The position numbers and the translations under genes were made by a program. From the NCBI GenBank assembly GCA_038380795.1, contig CM076259.1, positions 25,650,977 through 25,714,976 of the forward strand: a stretch of DNA of 64,000 nucleotides. The letters run 5' to 3'. This DNA is from Pyrocephalus nanus (Eukaryota > Chordata > Aves > Passeriformes > Tyrannidae). The notes under the pieces were generated by a model that saw nothing but the letters and a program-made list of their open reading frames with translations, was not told the origin of the DNA and did no database searches. Numbering within the stretch: position 1 is the first letter of the stretch; each line of letters opens with the position of its first letter. Positions 46,773 through 58,953 of the stretch are shown here, one piece after another.

Positions 46773-47419
46773 CTTATTTCATAGAGAATAGAGAAAAAGG
46801 AAGCTCTGGTTATATGTCACCAGTATCTCAGGAATCCAACTGAGAATCAGGATCCTGTTGGGCTGGATACTTCCTAATGGCCAGTGTGTCCATATGTTGT
46901 GGATATGTAGAAATCCCATACCATTTCTTGGCAGCTTTCTTCCACTCTGAGGTGTGACTCTCTCTACAGTGGCTGTCCCATTCTGAGGGCTAAATCTGTG
47001 AAACAGTATCAGGCTGCTACAGTTGGATACACTGCTGAAAGCTCTGCAAAGGGAAGGTGGGGTCAGAGCAAATACTGACTGCTCAAACAACAGCGAGTTC
47101 AAAAAAGACAGGCGGGGGAAAGAGCTGTCTTACAGCAGTACCTTACCCCTAGTTTTCCTCCTGCCTGCTTCCCTACCACAGCCAGAGACATCCAGCTCTG
47201 GCAGGCCACTGACTATGGCACCTGCCTCTGCTCCTTGTCACCAGCCTCTTTTCCAGGCTGTGCTACTTACCAAGGTTGTAAGAGACCTGGGGCCAGCCAA
47301 CAGCAAGACCATTTGATATGCTCAAGCACTCTGCCATCCTTGCAGGCTTGCCTGGCTTAATTTTTCTAGTTGGGTGAAGCAGAGCTGTTTTTGTAACCTG
47401 ATCTTCTCCATTTTCTCAC

Positions 47420-47682
47420 TTTTTCCCATTTTTCTCATCAAAAAGCTCGGCAGCTGCTGTTGCCTTCAGGGTGAATGTTAATCCTATAATCTGCTGCAGA
47501 TTTTGTTTGTGTTGAAACATCACCTGTGTAAACTTATCTCTGCTCAGGCCATGCAGAATTTGATTCACGGAGCCTTGCATTTTGGGAGGCCAAATGGGAA
47601 ATGAAAAAGAAGTAGCTTCCAAAAAGCATCGCAAAAGATGCCAGTCAGTGGCACAGCAGAGTGAAAGGAGACTTCCTGAAAG
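47420..47682 (-). CDS. Internal exon of the unidentified gene
   Basis: 263 nt: 87 codons plus 2 nt. It starts LSGSLLSLCCATDWHLLRCF and later reads WPPKMQGSVNQILHGLSRDK and KQNLQQIIGLTFTLKATAAA. The acceptor ccatgagacag is weak in pyrimidines and the donor is gtgaga. The frame continues as the only long one here. Confidence 0.6.
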
Positions 47683-49211
47683 CTGTCTCATGGCAGGCAG
47701 GTGAGTCTTCTCCACTGGCCCCAGCATTGCCTCTGAGCTGGTGAACAAAGGCCATCGCCGTCACGCTCCCTCCTTGCATGGGAAGGCTGTGCCTCTGGCA
47801 GCAGCAGGACTGCCTGGGAGCTGTTGTCCTCACCACAGCTGTAGCCAAGCGATGATCCTCTCAATATCTGGTTGCATCTATGCTCTGAAATAAAACCAGG
47901 TGAGAGGTCTAAGGCCTGAGGGCATGAGTCATGTCAAGCCATCTAAATTCTCCACCAAAACAGGATGGCTGTGTCCAAACCCCTCTTGCCTGCTGAGATG
48001 TCCATAGAAATGCTGTCAAATACTAGGAAAGCTGCCACCATTATTCATGCAATAAATTCTTCAGAGCCTTGAAAGTGAATCCTGGGCTTGATCTCAGATC
48101 TGTCCAGGGCCCTCTGATGTGAACAGAAACTGACACCAGACTCTGGGCTAATTCATTCATAAAGAAATAAATGGGAATTGCTCCTCAACAAGTTCTTTCT
48201 CAAATTGTGTCCAGGTCTTTTTTAGGCTAGAGCTGACTGGCATAGGCCAAAAAGATGGCCAGGGAGCATGCTAACCATGAAATCATACAGATGTTTAGGT
48301 TTTCTAGCATAGATGAAGCCTCTGCCAACAGCACTGGTCAAACCTGGTGCACTTCTGCAGGGGCTCTGACTGACTGGTAGCCCAGTGCAATCAGCCAAGG
48401 GCAAACCATGGCCCTGGAAGCAAGTCATAACAATAAACAGATAATATATTTTTAAGGAAAACTAACTCAATTTAAAACCTAAAAAGTACGGCTATCTGTG
48501 TGTGTCAAGCAAGATTACTTAGCACAGAGAAGGCATAACAAGTATCCCTGGCTGAGATGCCATGAAATCTCCTGGAAGCCCAAAGCTCATTTCATTAATT
48601 CTTCTGCATGCAGAAGCAAAACCATATGCCAAGCACTAGCTACAAATTGAAGGGTCTAACCTCCCTTCTGGCCAAGGGAAATGTCCCAGCCTTGTGAACA
48701 AAGGCATTGTTTAAGACTGGAAGCAGGCTGGCACGTCTGAAGTACAGAACAGCTCCAAAAACATTTATTTTTCCTTCAAGTTTTATCTTTTCCCTCACAG
48801 TCAATGCAGGCTGTTGAAATAAAAGCATGACAAAAACAAAAGAATGGCAGAAACAAAAATTTCTGCCATTCTGGGGAGTACAGCCCCTCTCAGGGAGGCG
48901 AAGAGCTGCTCATGCAGAAGCATAGGAGAGACAGACCTTTTGCAGACTCCTTCACCAACCTCTGCTGATGCACTTCATCCCTCAGCTCTACTAAGTCCAC
49001 TCCTCCAGTACAGAGGCAGATGTGAGGTGGGAGCACATTGGTACTGCTGGGACTCACACCAGCGGAGCAGTCGCATCTTTTGTCTTTCTTCCAGCCAAGC
49101 ACTCGGGGAGATGGAGGCGCTTGCAGGTGGGGCTCTCTGGGCACTGCACACCTCTCCTCACCATCCTGTTACACTGCAGAAAGGAGCCTTTGAAGAAGAG
49201 TTACTTCACCC

Positions 49212-49475
49212 TTAGAATCATAGTGTCATAGAATCATTTGGGCTAGCAGGGAACTTAAAGATCATCGAGTTCCAACCCCTCTGCCTTGGGCAGGGACACC
49301 TTCCATTAGGTCAGGTCTTCTAGGTCCAACGTGGCCTTGAACACTTCCAGGGATGGGGCATCCAAACCTTCTCTGGGCAACCCGTTCCACTCTCACCACA
49401 CACACAGTAAAGAATGTCTTACTAATATATCTAATCCAAACCTACCATCGCTCAGTTTAAAGCCATTAGAGACAA
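49212..49475 (-). mobile_element. CR1 LINE 3' end
   Basis: Reverse-orientation CR1, young type: 'atagaatcatttgggctagc', 'agatcatcgagttccaaccc', 'gggcagggacaccttccatt', then 'cacttccagggatggggcat' and on to 'cagtttaaagccatt'. It is the best preserved CR1 in the window and lies in an intron. Confidence 0.9.
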
Positions 49476-50481
49476 GCCTGTCTCTTGTGTGGGCATGACA
49501 GTCAAGCCAGATGGCTGCCAGCTCCCCCAAAATCCCTATGGCAGAGCCAGCACGAGACAGAGAAATGTTCAGGATACAAGTGGCAGAGGAACCAAGGCAG
49601 TTCCCCTCACCAGCAGGGCAAAGGGTATTAATGAACTCACATTCAAGCCTGGTCAGGAATTTATGCTGCATTTTGCAGAAGCCTGGTGGCATCCCCAATG
49701 CAGCATGGGATGCAATGGGAATCAACATCTGGATGTGTAGGGTAGCCTGAATTTGCTTTAAAAATAAACCTTCTTTAGTACATTTCTTCTTTGCTTTCAC
49801 CTCCTCTGAACTCCTCCATTTCTTCCTCTTTTAGACTTTTGCTAAAAACTGCAACAAACTTCTTTTTCTCTCACAGACCAAAGTCATTCCCTGCCGTCTC
49901 CTCTCCCCTCGCTCATCCTGTTCTGCAAGTACCAGGCAGCAAGAGCTTGTCCAGCCCTTGGCTCCCTTACCCTTGCAGGACATGATGTGCTTCAAATGCA
50001 GCTGGCTGGGCTGCACACACATCTGCCAGGAGAGGGGGGTGAGAGGAGGCAAGGGAAGCTGAAAAGGCAGCAGCAGAGGCTGTGCAGGGCTTCACACACC
50101 ACCAAGGACTGCTTTGGATTCTAGCACTATGCCAGTGAAAATATGCACCCAAATTCCAGGCCTCATTGCTATAGTACCTGAGCAACGTAATTTTGCTCCC
50201 CACATGCCAGGAAATTGAACAGTATTTATGCTGTATTACAGATCAGCAACCAAGTCAGAGCAAGAGCAAACAATTTCCCAAGAACCACGAAGGGAATTTA
50301 CAGCAGGACAAAGGACTGAATCTGATGTTTCCAATCCTACCTTTGCCTTTTGGCAGCTAAAGCAGGTGAAAACAGCTAGAACAGCGCATGAAGTTTCTTT
50401 CATAAGTTGAGGGTGTTCTTTGAAAGACAGAAGATGACACAAGATTGCAACAGCCACTAAAAAACATATATTTAAAGGTAC

Positions 50482-50693
50482 CTGAGATGAGTAATATTGC
50501 ATTTTGTTCTTGCCATCTGGGTGTTGGTAATGAGGACATAATGAAATATAGGAGCCCATAAGAGCCTTTAATCTATTGGATACTGTAGTAAATGAAGAAA
50601 TCTTTCCTGAAGAACAGATACTGTTTACTAAGCCACCTTCTAATGCCTCATATACAGCAGACTGCCCATTTATTTGGGTAGAAAAGGCTGGCT
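50482..50693 (-). CDS. Internal exon of the unidentified gene
   Basis: 212 nt: 2 nt, then 70 codons, ending in phase 0. It reads PAFSTQINGQSAVYEALEGG at the start and SLCPHYQHPDGKNKMQYYSS near the end. The acceptor atatatttag is AT-rich and the donor is CAG-gtacct. The first two bases cannot be joined to the exon at 54,292 directly, so an exon is missing in between. Confidence 0.65.
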
Positions 50694-51161
50694 CTAAATA
50701 TATCATGAATTAGATAAATAATTGAAAGGTTTAACATACTGAGTGCACGTCACAAAAATACCTCCCCAAACAAGAAAAATCTATGCAAACCTGAAGGATA
50801 GAATGGAAACTGAGAATACTCTTTACTAGCAATTCAGAATCCATAAAAATTGCTTCCAGATGGCAAGAATAGCTTTGGCTTCTTGTGCAAAAAGAGGAGC
50901 TGAAAATCCTCCTCCAAACAGCATTTTTTTTTTTTTTTTGTCCTGCTAGGTGCTTACATGATGAATTCTGAAGATATTACAAAGATAATACACAAGTGAG
51001 CACAAATTTCAATTGAGAAGCTATTTCCATTGTTATTAATCTGTTCAAATAATTTTCATTTGCTTTACGCTAAAAAAGTTTAGTTCAAATGACAAACAAA
51101 CTATTAGGGGAATATATAAGATTTCGAGTCTTTCAGTTCGGAACTGACAACATTTCTATTC

Positions 51162-51228
51162 CATAGAATCACAGAATCAACAAGGATGGAAAAGACCTCT
51201 GAGATCATCGAGTCCAACTTATGACCCA
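51162..51228 (-). mobile_element. CR1 LINE 3' end, left half of an interrupted copy
   Basis: CR1 terminus 'catagaatcacagaatcaac', 'agatcatcgagtccaactta', ending at gaccca. The continuation of the same copy is at 52,051-52,124. Confidence 0.8.
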
Positions 51229-52620
<1,392 letters not shown>

Positions 52621-52621
52621 A

Positions 52622-52735
52622 AACAACCACAGAACATGCCAACTTGGAAGGGACCCACAAGGGCCATTAAGTCCAACTCCAGGCCCTCCACAAAACCTAC
52701 TGACAATCCCACCACCCCCTCAGTGGAGACATTTA
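52622..52735 (-). mobile_element. CR1 LINE 3' end fragment
   Basis: Reverse-orientation CR1 end: 'aaccacagaacatgccaact', 'tggaagggacccacaagggc', 'cattaagtccaactccaggc'. It directly follows the CAPSL-like sequence and probably truncated it. Confidence 0.75.
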
Positions 52736-54291
52736 TATCCCCTGAGCAGCAGCACCCACCTGATTATTGGGAACAGCTGAAGTTACACAGATTTAATTTG
52801 CTGCTTATCACAGAAACAAGAAAAAAACTCCTTTCCCTGGAATTTCTAGAACAAGCTTCAGCTGCTTATTTCTTATTGCTCCACTGTCCTCAGCCAGTAT
52901 TTATTATTATGTACAGCTTAGCTATTCAAAGCCACTTTAATTTACCTGCAGATCATATTACCTAGCCCACATTTTCAGATTTGTATCTCAAATGGTCTCT
53001 TCTTGCAGTGCCTGGTGATGTGACTGGATCCTGCTGATGTGAAAGATCAGCCACAAATACTTGGTGGTTCAATTGAATAAGAGAATCAGGGAAAATGCAG
53101 AGTTTTTTTCACTTCTATGTAATTGCCCAAAACCACAGAAGTCTACAAATCTCGACTTGCGATATCAGATCCATGTATGATTTCACTGCTGGAGATTCAG
53201 CAAAACCCCTACAAAGTCAATGAAACTTCAGGCTTTGCATTCCCACTTGAAAGCAAAAATGAAGCAGGAAAAAAAACACATTAAGACAATAAGACAACAG
53301 TTTTAGGCTCTTAAAGCATTTGATGAAGAAATAGAATGCCTGTGACTGTGCACTCTTTTCCTGTTTCTGGGACACCTATAAAATAAATCTCAGTCTATCC
53401 TTTTATCGTTTGAAACCAATATCCCCAGGTCCACAGGGTTTAGTGAACTGAGCAGCCTGCTATGCATGGAGTGAGAAGAATAATTTCTGAGCTAACAGAC
53501 TATTGCACCAGCCTTCCCTGGCAATTCATTTTAGGTATGATTAACCATACAGTCTTTTCACAAGAGAAGTTTTAATTGTTTAATTGTTCTAATTATTTCA
53601 AAGATAGCTATACACCAAACTATAATATCCAAGCACAGACAGCTCCACTTGATAAGATACCCTTGCAGCCACAGTTACATGCAAGCCTTTTCAGCTATCT
53701 ATGAACATGTCCCATGTTCCTTCATGTAACAAGAGTCATGCCAAGCACCAGGCTCTGGGCTTGCTTTTGTGGAAAATGGAGACCAAGACAGAGAGATGTC
53801 TTTTGATGAAAGCTGTTCTTGCTCTATTGCTCTATACTGCTGAAATGCTGAAGGTGAGACAGAAAGGGGAAACTGTGTGAAGTTTTCACTTCGAAAGTTC
53901 TTTTTAAATCAGCAGGACTTAAGGTATTCAGCTGCAGCTAGTGACAACTTGCCAGTGCACTCATGAGGAAACAGATCTGGGGACCTGATGCTTCAGGAAT
54001 TACTTTCCTCTTTTTGTTGCTTCTAACTCCACACACTGATTCCTGGCATGACTCTGTGTGGCCTGCACTCCACTGTCTGTGCAAACAAAGATGCAGGAGG
54101 GGAGCATTCAGCAGTGGAGGTTTTGCAGCAAAAAGGGCTCTGCTGTCATCCTCTAGTGGCAAAGTTAATAGGCATGAGGAGTTAGCAGGGTCTTTCTGGA
54201 GGCTCTGTGTGCCTAGGAAAAACAACAGCATCTCATTCAGGATTCAAGAAGTCTGCAAACTGAGACCCTCAAACTTTGGTCACAAGATCAC
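52736..54291. other. Intron of the unidentified gene
   Basis: No feature recognised with confidence. Phase arithmetic predicts at least one unfound minus-strand exon between here and 50.7 kb. Confidence 0.4.
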
Positions 54292-54445
54292 TTCAGCAGG
54301 AGTAGCTGCAACAGCAGTGGCTCCTTCCTGTGCTGTATCTGTAGCGTAATGGAAGGGATGGTCAGTTGCTCAAGCAGCATACGGATGCTGTGCTGAGGTA
54401 GCTCACACATAATGCCTTTGCTGTGCTCCTCTAGGTCAGCAGCAA
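54292..54445 (-). CDS. Internal exon of the unidentified gene
   Basis: 154 nt: 2 nt, 50 codons, 2 nt. The acceptor gagtttcttgcag is good; the donor gtgatc is moderate. It reads AADLEEHSKGIMCELPQHSI, then RMLLEQLTIPSITLQIQHRK and EPLLLQLLLL. The 2-nt start fits the 1-nt end of the exon at 56,863. The reading frame runs into a stop just past the donor. Confidence 0.55.
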
Positions 54446-56862
54446 CTGCAAGAAACTCCTTCTTCAGGGACAAAAGGCTTCACAGTTGGATAAACAGCTC
54501 ACTCACCCTAATCACAGGTGTTGTTGCCAAAATCTATTTGGTCTGTGCTCTCCCTGCAAGCAAAACTCTTCTGCTTGCTTTTCTCCCACATCTGAATCTT
54601 AATCAACTTAATCCTGCAGCATGACCTATTAAAAGCTTTCTAACTCTGCCATGTGATGGGCTTGTTATAAAACTCTGAGAGCAGGTATCAAAGAACTCAA
54701 ATGCTGACAGCCCTGGCTGCATACTTTGACCTTCAATGGCTGTCACGATCGGGGCATGCTGTCCATGAATAGCTGGAAGACTCCTCCAAAATGTGCCATT
54801 CCACCTGGACAATGCCATGCCCAACACAGGCGAGCCTCTGACTGCAGCAAGGAAACCCTGACTGCACGGGGGACCTCCCCTCACATGGGAGCTGCTTGAA
54901 TTTCAAAGGCAGTACAAGCCTAACCAGAGGCCAAATATTTTGGCAGGGGTCAGAGTGTGCAGAATCTGCCTTTGTGTCTGTCCCTGGACTGGATATATGG
55001 AAAGGTTTTAAACTTCTTTCTCCCCTGTTCTGCCACCAGAGGGCACGGCTCCCTTCTCTGCCAGGGGAAGCATCAGCCAGCAAGGGAAAGGGGATTCCCG
55101 CTGTCCCCGCTGGAGATGTTTGATGTCCTTTTTCTCCCACCTCCCCCTATACCTGCATTTCTGCCTCCTGGCTGGACCTGAAATCCTGTCTGAGAAGAAA
55201 GTATCTGAGAACTTTTCCCCAGGTGGAAGACAGACAGTTGTCACTTCACAAGGCTTGGGAGAGCATGAACGTCTCGATCCTATGTGGATCCCATTTAGAA
55301 GAAGCTCTGCCAGCACACCCTGTCTCCTGTCTCAGCCCTGCCCCGTTTGCACCGTAGCACAGGTTTGTGCAGCAACCACAGCCCTGCCTGAGAGCCAGGG
55401 AGGCATCAGGCAGGGACTGGGGCACGCGTAGGTGAGCCTTGCTGCAGCTCTTGACCTGTGGGAAGCAAGCTGGGTACTGAACCAGATGCTCACTCCTCCT
55501 TCACTGCTACCTTGAAACCTCAGCATTCAGGGCAGAGGGTAACAGGACAGTGACCTTTTGCTGCAATGACCATTTGGTAAACAACACATTCTATTTTATT
55601 TCTTCTCCAACAGCCACTGCCAGCGCAGTGTGACAACCAGCATCCCCTCTGCTTTGATGTGACAACAAAAATCTAACCAGAGCAGCTGCAAATTTAAACC
55701 ACTTTCATCTTATTCCTTTTTTCTTTTGCCATAAATAAAATTCAGGCTAAAATACAGGATGTTAGTGACGCCTTTGGGAAGTCAGAGTAAGGTGAGTTCA
55801 GGAACGCTGACAGTGAAACAATGAAGAAACACTGTGCATGGTAATTTGCACTAGGCTGAGGCTCAGTTTAACTCAATTTACAGTGAGGCTTTCCAACAGC
55901 CATTGTAAAACAAAAAATTTTAGCTTGTAGCAAAGCTCTTCACATTTTCTCTACAAAAGCATTTCCAAAACCAGCATGGCCTTCTTGAAGCTGTATGAGG
56001 ACTTAGGATTAACTTCCCAGAGGTATTTCTCACTGATGAGAGTTCATTCAGGAACTTATGCAAATGCATTTCAGGCTGTGAGGTGCTGGGAAATAATTTG
56101 CTGTTCCTGAGAAGGCACATATGCCTTGTGTCCAACAGCGGCATCTTCAGGTTTTTGGTTCGATGATTAGAAAAGCAAAACTTTATTTTTAGACATTAGA
56201 AGTCAGGAGAAACAAAAGTAGTGAAACTTTTGGTTTAGTCTGATAAACTAAGATTTCATTTATCCTTAGTTAATACTAGAACAAGATGGATATAATTGTT
56301 GGGATGCAAATATGTATGGGGTTATAAATAACTGTAATTTTCCATCCATATGAACAAATGCCCATGCAAAATAGGCAAACATGATCTTACCAAAGCAGCC
56401 ACTTAATATTGAGGAAGAAATATAGCAAACATTCTTTTTATTTTTTGCAGACAAAATGGGTATGAACTGGAATTTAGCAATTTAGTGGTTAAAACAGAAA
56501 TAAAAGACAGTCTAAGATATTGTTCTGTCCAAGTGCCAGGTATCAGAGCCTGTTGTGATAGAAAAGGTTAGAAGTCTGAAAGCAGTGACTTTAGCAATAC
56601 AATTTTTCCAAGCAACCAAGATTGTATTCCTATGGAAATTATTAGGCTGCTAAAAATACAGGGCAATTTAAAGGATCAGCTTTATATAAGCAGAAGCATA
56701 CACAAATCAGGCACTAGCTGGTCTTTTATGGGTGTCCTAAACATCTGCTTTCACCCTCTTTCCCTGACAAGATGTCTCTGTACATGCACCAGATGCCTCT
56801 GAGGCTGTGGAGCTGCCAGGCAGTTACCCCTGGAGACTCAGAAAGGGAAGAGCAATTATCAC
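54446..56862. other. Intron of the unidentified gene
   Basis: No further exon found. Short protein-like frames at 54.6-54.9 and 55.9-56.1 kb on the minus strand lack convincing splice sites. Confidence 0.35.
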
Positions 56863-56961
56863 CAGCAAAGAGGAGCACAACGTGGATGAGGGTCGCTTTC
56901 CCAGTAGGCTGATGAAGTTGCTCCCAAAGGATGCTCAAAATTTGAGCATTAAAACTGGGGG
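56863..56961 (-). CDS. Internal exon of the unidentified gene
   Basis: 99 nt: 2 nt, 32 codons, 1 nt. The acceptor is gggcttatgcag and the donor CTG-gtgata. It reads PSFNAQILSILWEQLHQPTG then KATLIHVVLLFA. Phases match both neighbours (58,714 upstream, 54,292 downstream). The frame stays open well beyond the exon on both sides, so the boundaries rest on splice motifs and phase. Confidence 0.55.
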
Positions 56962-57781
56962 CTGCATAAGCCCAATGCAGGGCTCCAGGGACGTGGTGGG
57001 CAGGTGCCCAGGGTGCAGTACAGCCACCGCTCCTCCTCCACGCTTGATCTCCAGCCTGGGAGCGCAGGCCCACCACAAGAAGCAATGAGAATCCATCACC
57101 ATTATGGTAAAACCTTTGTGATGTGATCTGTGATTTCTTTTGGTATCTCCTGACTAGTATAAGGCAACTACAAATATTTGCTCTGTCCCCTTTTAAACTT
57201 ATATACTCCACTTGCCAAATGGCTCTTACTCTTCTCTGACAATGGCACAATAGAGATGGTACTGAGGAGCTTTGATGTGGCGGCACTGTGGTACCACTGT
57301 GTTAATCTTGGATGAAAATGCCTGGTGCTGTAAATGCTTCTATATATGTATTTCCAAATAACAGGTAATGTGGGTAACTGGGCAAAACTTCTGAATCAGG
57401 AACTCAGAAAAAGCTGGACTGTCTCCCGATCTTGTGCACTAAGGACCTAGATAACTCAGATGTCAAATTCTCTTTCTACACAGAATTTTAGCCTTAGTGA
57501 GATTCTGCTCTAGTGGCCCTTTTGTAGTGGCCAGAGGGAAACCTTAACTAAACTTCCCATTTTTTGCTTCAGTTTTTAGACATAGGGCTATGCTTCCCTT
57601 GTGACAGTAAGATCAAGTCTCATGGTGATTATATAGTAACCATGACATTCCTGACTTAGTCCTGGGTTCTTTTGAAAACTGAACATGCAATCTCCACTAA
57701 GAAATTCCTGCATGTGGAATGCAGTCCACTTCTTATTCCCCAAATCATCAACAAAACCAGATAAAAATATTATAACAATTG

Positions 57782-57900
57782 TATAGGCAGGGAAACCGAA
57801 GGAGGCAGGGACAGAGATTTCCCAGGGTGAGAAAGAGAGCCAAGAACAAAATCAGGCCTCACATCGCTTGCAGTTAGACACAACCCACTAGGCTGCAGCT
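57782..57900 (-). mobile_element. MIR/CORE-SINE-like relic
   Basis: Contains a 'gggaaaccgaaggaggcagg' to 'gatttcccagggtgag' stretch similar to the reverse complement of the MIR core. It ends near 'ccactaggctgca', like the tRNA-related end. Highly diverged. Confidence 0.4.
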
Positions 57901-58713
57901 GGTAGTGGTGAAGAATAAATGAGCATCCCTACAAAGGAGATGGACAGCCATTGCTGTAAAAGCTCATCAGTCACATTGGTTAATGGATAAGAGTAACAGA
58001 CCTCTCTGAACTTGACTGTCCCACTGAGAATGGTGAAGGGAGCCATGGGCTGCACTGCACATCACGGGAAAAGTCCATCATCAAGTATGAAGCCTCTTGG
58101 CATTTCTCAGCAGGCAGCAGGGCTGCACAGCCCTGCCCTGTCAGGAGCTCTTCTGCCTTGAAGAAATGGCACAGGGCTCCTACTCATCCCTTCACAGGGT
58201 GATGTGTTGTGCATGGATCTCTCAAAGCAGCCCCTAAGAATGAGTTTTGGTCCCATTCTCAGGTGGCAAGGTGTTTTGACATTTAATAATCCACCAGGAC
58301 TTGGGCTAGCAGTGTATTTTTTTTTCTAGTCCTTCCATATGTTGCATATTACTACAGGTGCTGGCTACCAGACCAAGCAGAGGGAGATTGCTTTTGTCCT
58401 TTTTCCTTTGTGCTTTTTTTGCAGGGCCAACACACTAGCTTGTTCTTTCTGGTGAAGGGTCCTTCATTTAATTCCCAAGGAGAGATCTGAGAACCCTCTG
58501 CTAGGGATGCCTCTGGGCAGATCCCTGAAGCTCTTCTCAGTTTGGCTTGAGATCTTATGTATTCAGTGTTGCTACATGGGGCTCTGTGTAAGCAAGGCCC
58601 ATTTGTTTTCATTTTCCCTCCATGTTGTTTTCTTTGAGAAAGTTAAACAGCAACTGGAAGAGTTCTATTTCAACCTTAATATTGTTTTCTGAACCAGATG
58701 CTTATTTTAACAC

Positions 58714-58863
58714 TGTACACAGAAACAACAGGAAGTTCCTCTAGAAGTGATGGCACTGCAGCTTCTTCAGAGTAATTAGTATTTTTGGCAGTGGCTATTT
58801 TTACCCACTGAATGCAACTCAGGGTTAAGAATGAAGGTGCAGAAGAAGCATTACTGATCACAG
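58714..58863 (-). CDS. Internal exon of the unidentified gene
   Basis: 150 nt: 2 nt, 49 codons, 1 nt. It reads VISNASSAPSFLTLSCIQWV, KIATAKNTNYSEEAAVPSLL and EELPVVSVY. The acceptor is caactaaactttag, directly next to a 45-bp tandem duplication that carries a second copy of it. The donor is ACA-gtgtta, moderate. Phases fit both neighbouring exons. An internal TGG-gtaaaa could act as an earlier donor but would break the phase. Confidence 0.65.
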
Positions 58864-58953
58864 CTAAAGTTTAGTTGGTGCTTCTATTATAAACCTTTAT
58901 ATCTTCCCCTAAAGTTTAGTTGGTGCTTCTATTATAAACCTTTATATCTTCCC
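58864..58953 (+). repeat. Perfect 45-bp tandem duplication
   Basis: Two identical 45-bp copies (58,864-58,908 and 58,909-58,953), starting 'ctaaagtttagttggtgctt' and ending 'tatatcttccc'. No mismatch. On the minus strand each copy ends in the sequence of a 3' splice site (actaaactttag). Confidence 0.98.

Noticed and set aside
55920..56144. Minus-strand exon with MPLLDTRHMCLLRNSK...
   Set aside because: Acceptor lacks pyrimidines, two other frames are partly open, and it would break the phase between the neighbouring exons.
56807..57088. Plus-strand neuropeptide-like precursor with two cysteines
   Set aside because: No signal peptide, no clear processing sites, and it lies antisense to a better-supported exon.
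56726..57286. A single 186-codon minus-strand gene
   Set aside because: Only the middle 99 nt look coding and have splice sites in the right phase. The rest overlaps an open plus-strand frame and reads like intron.
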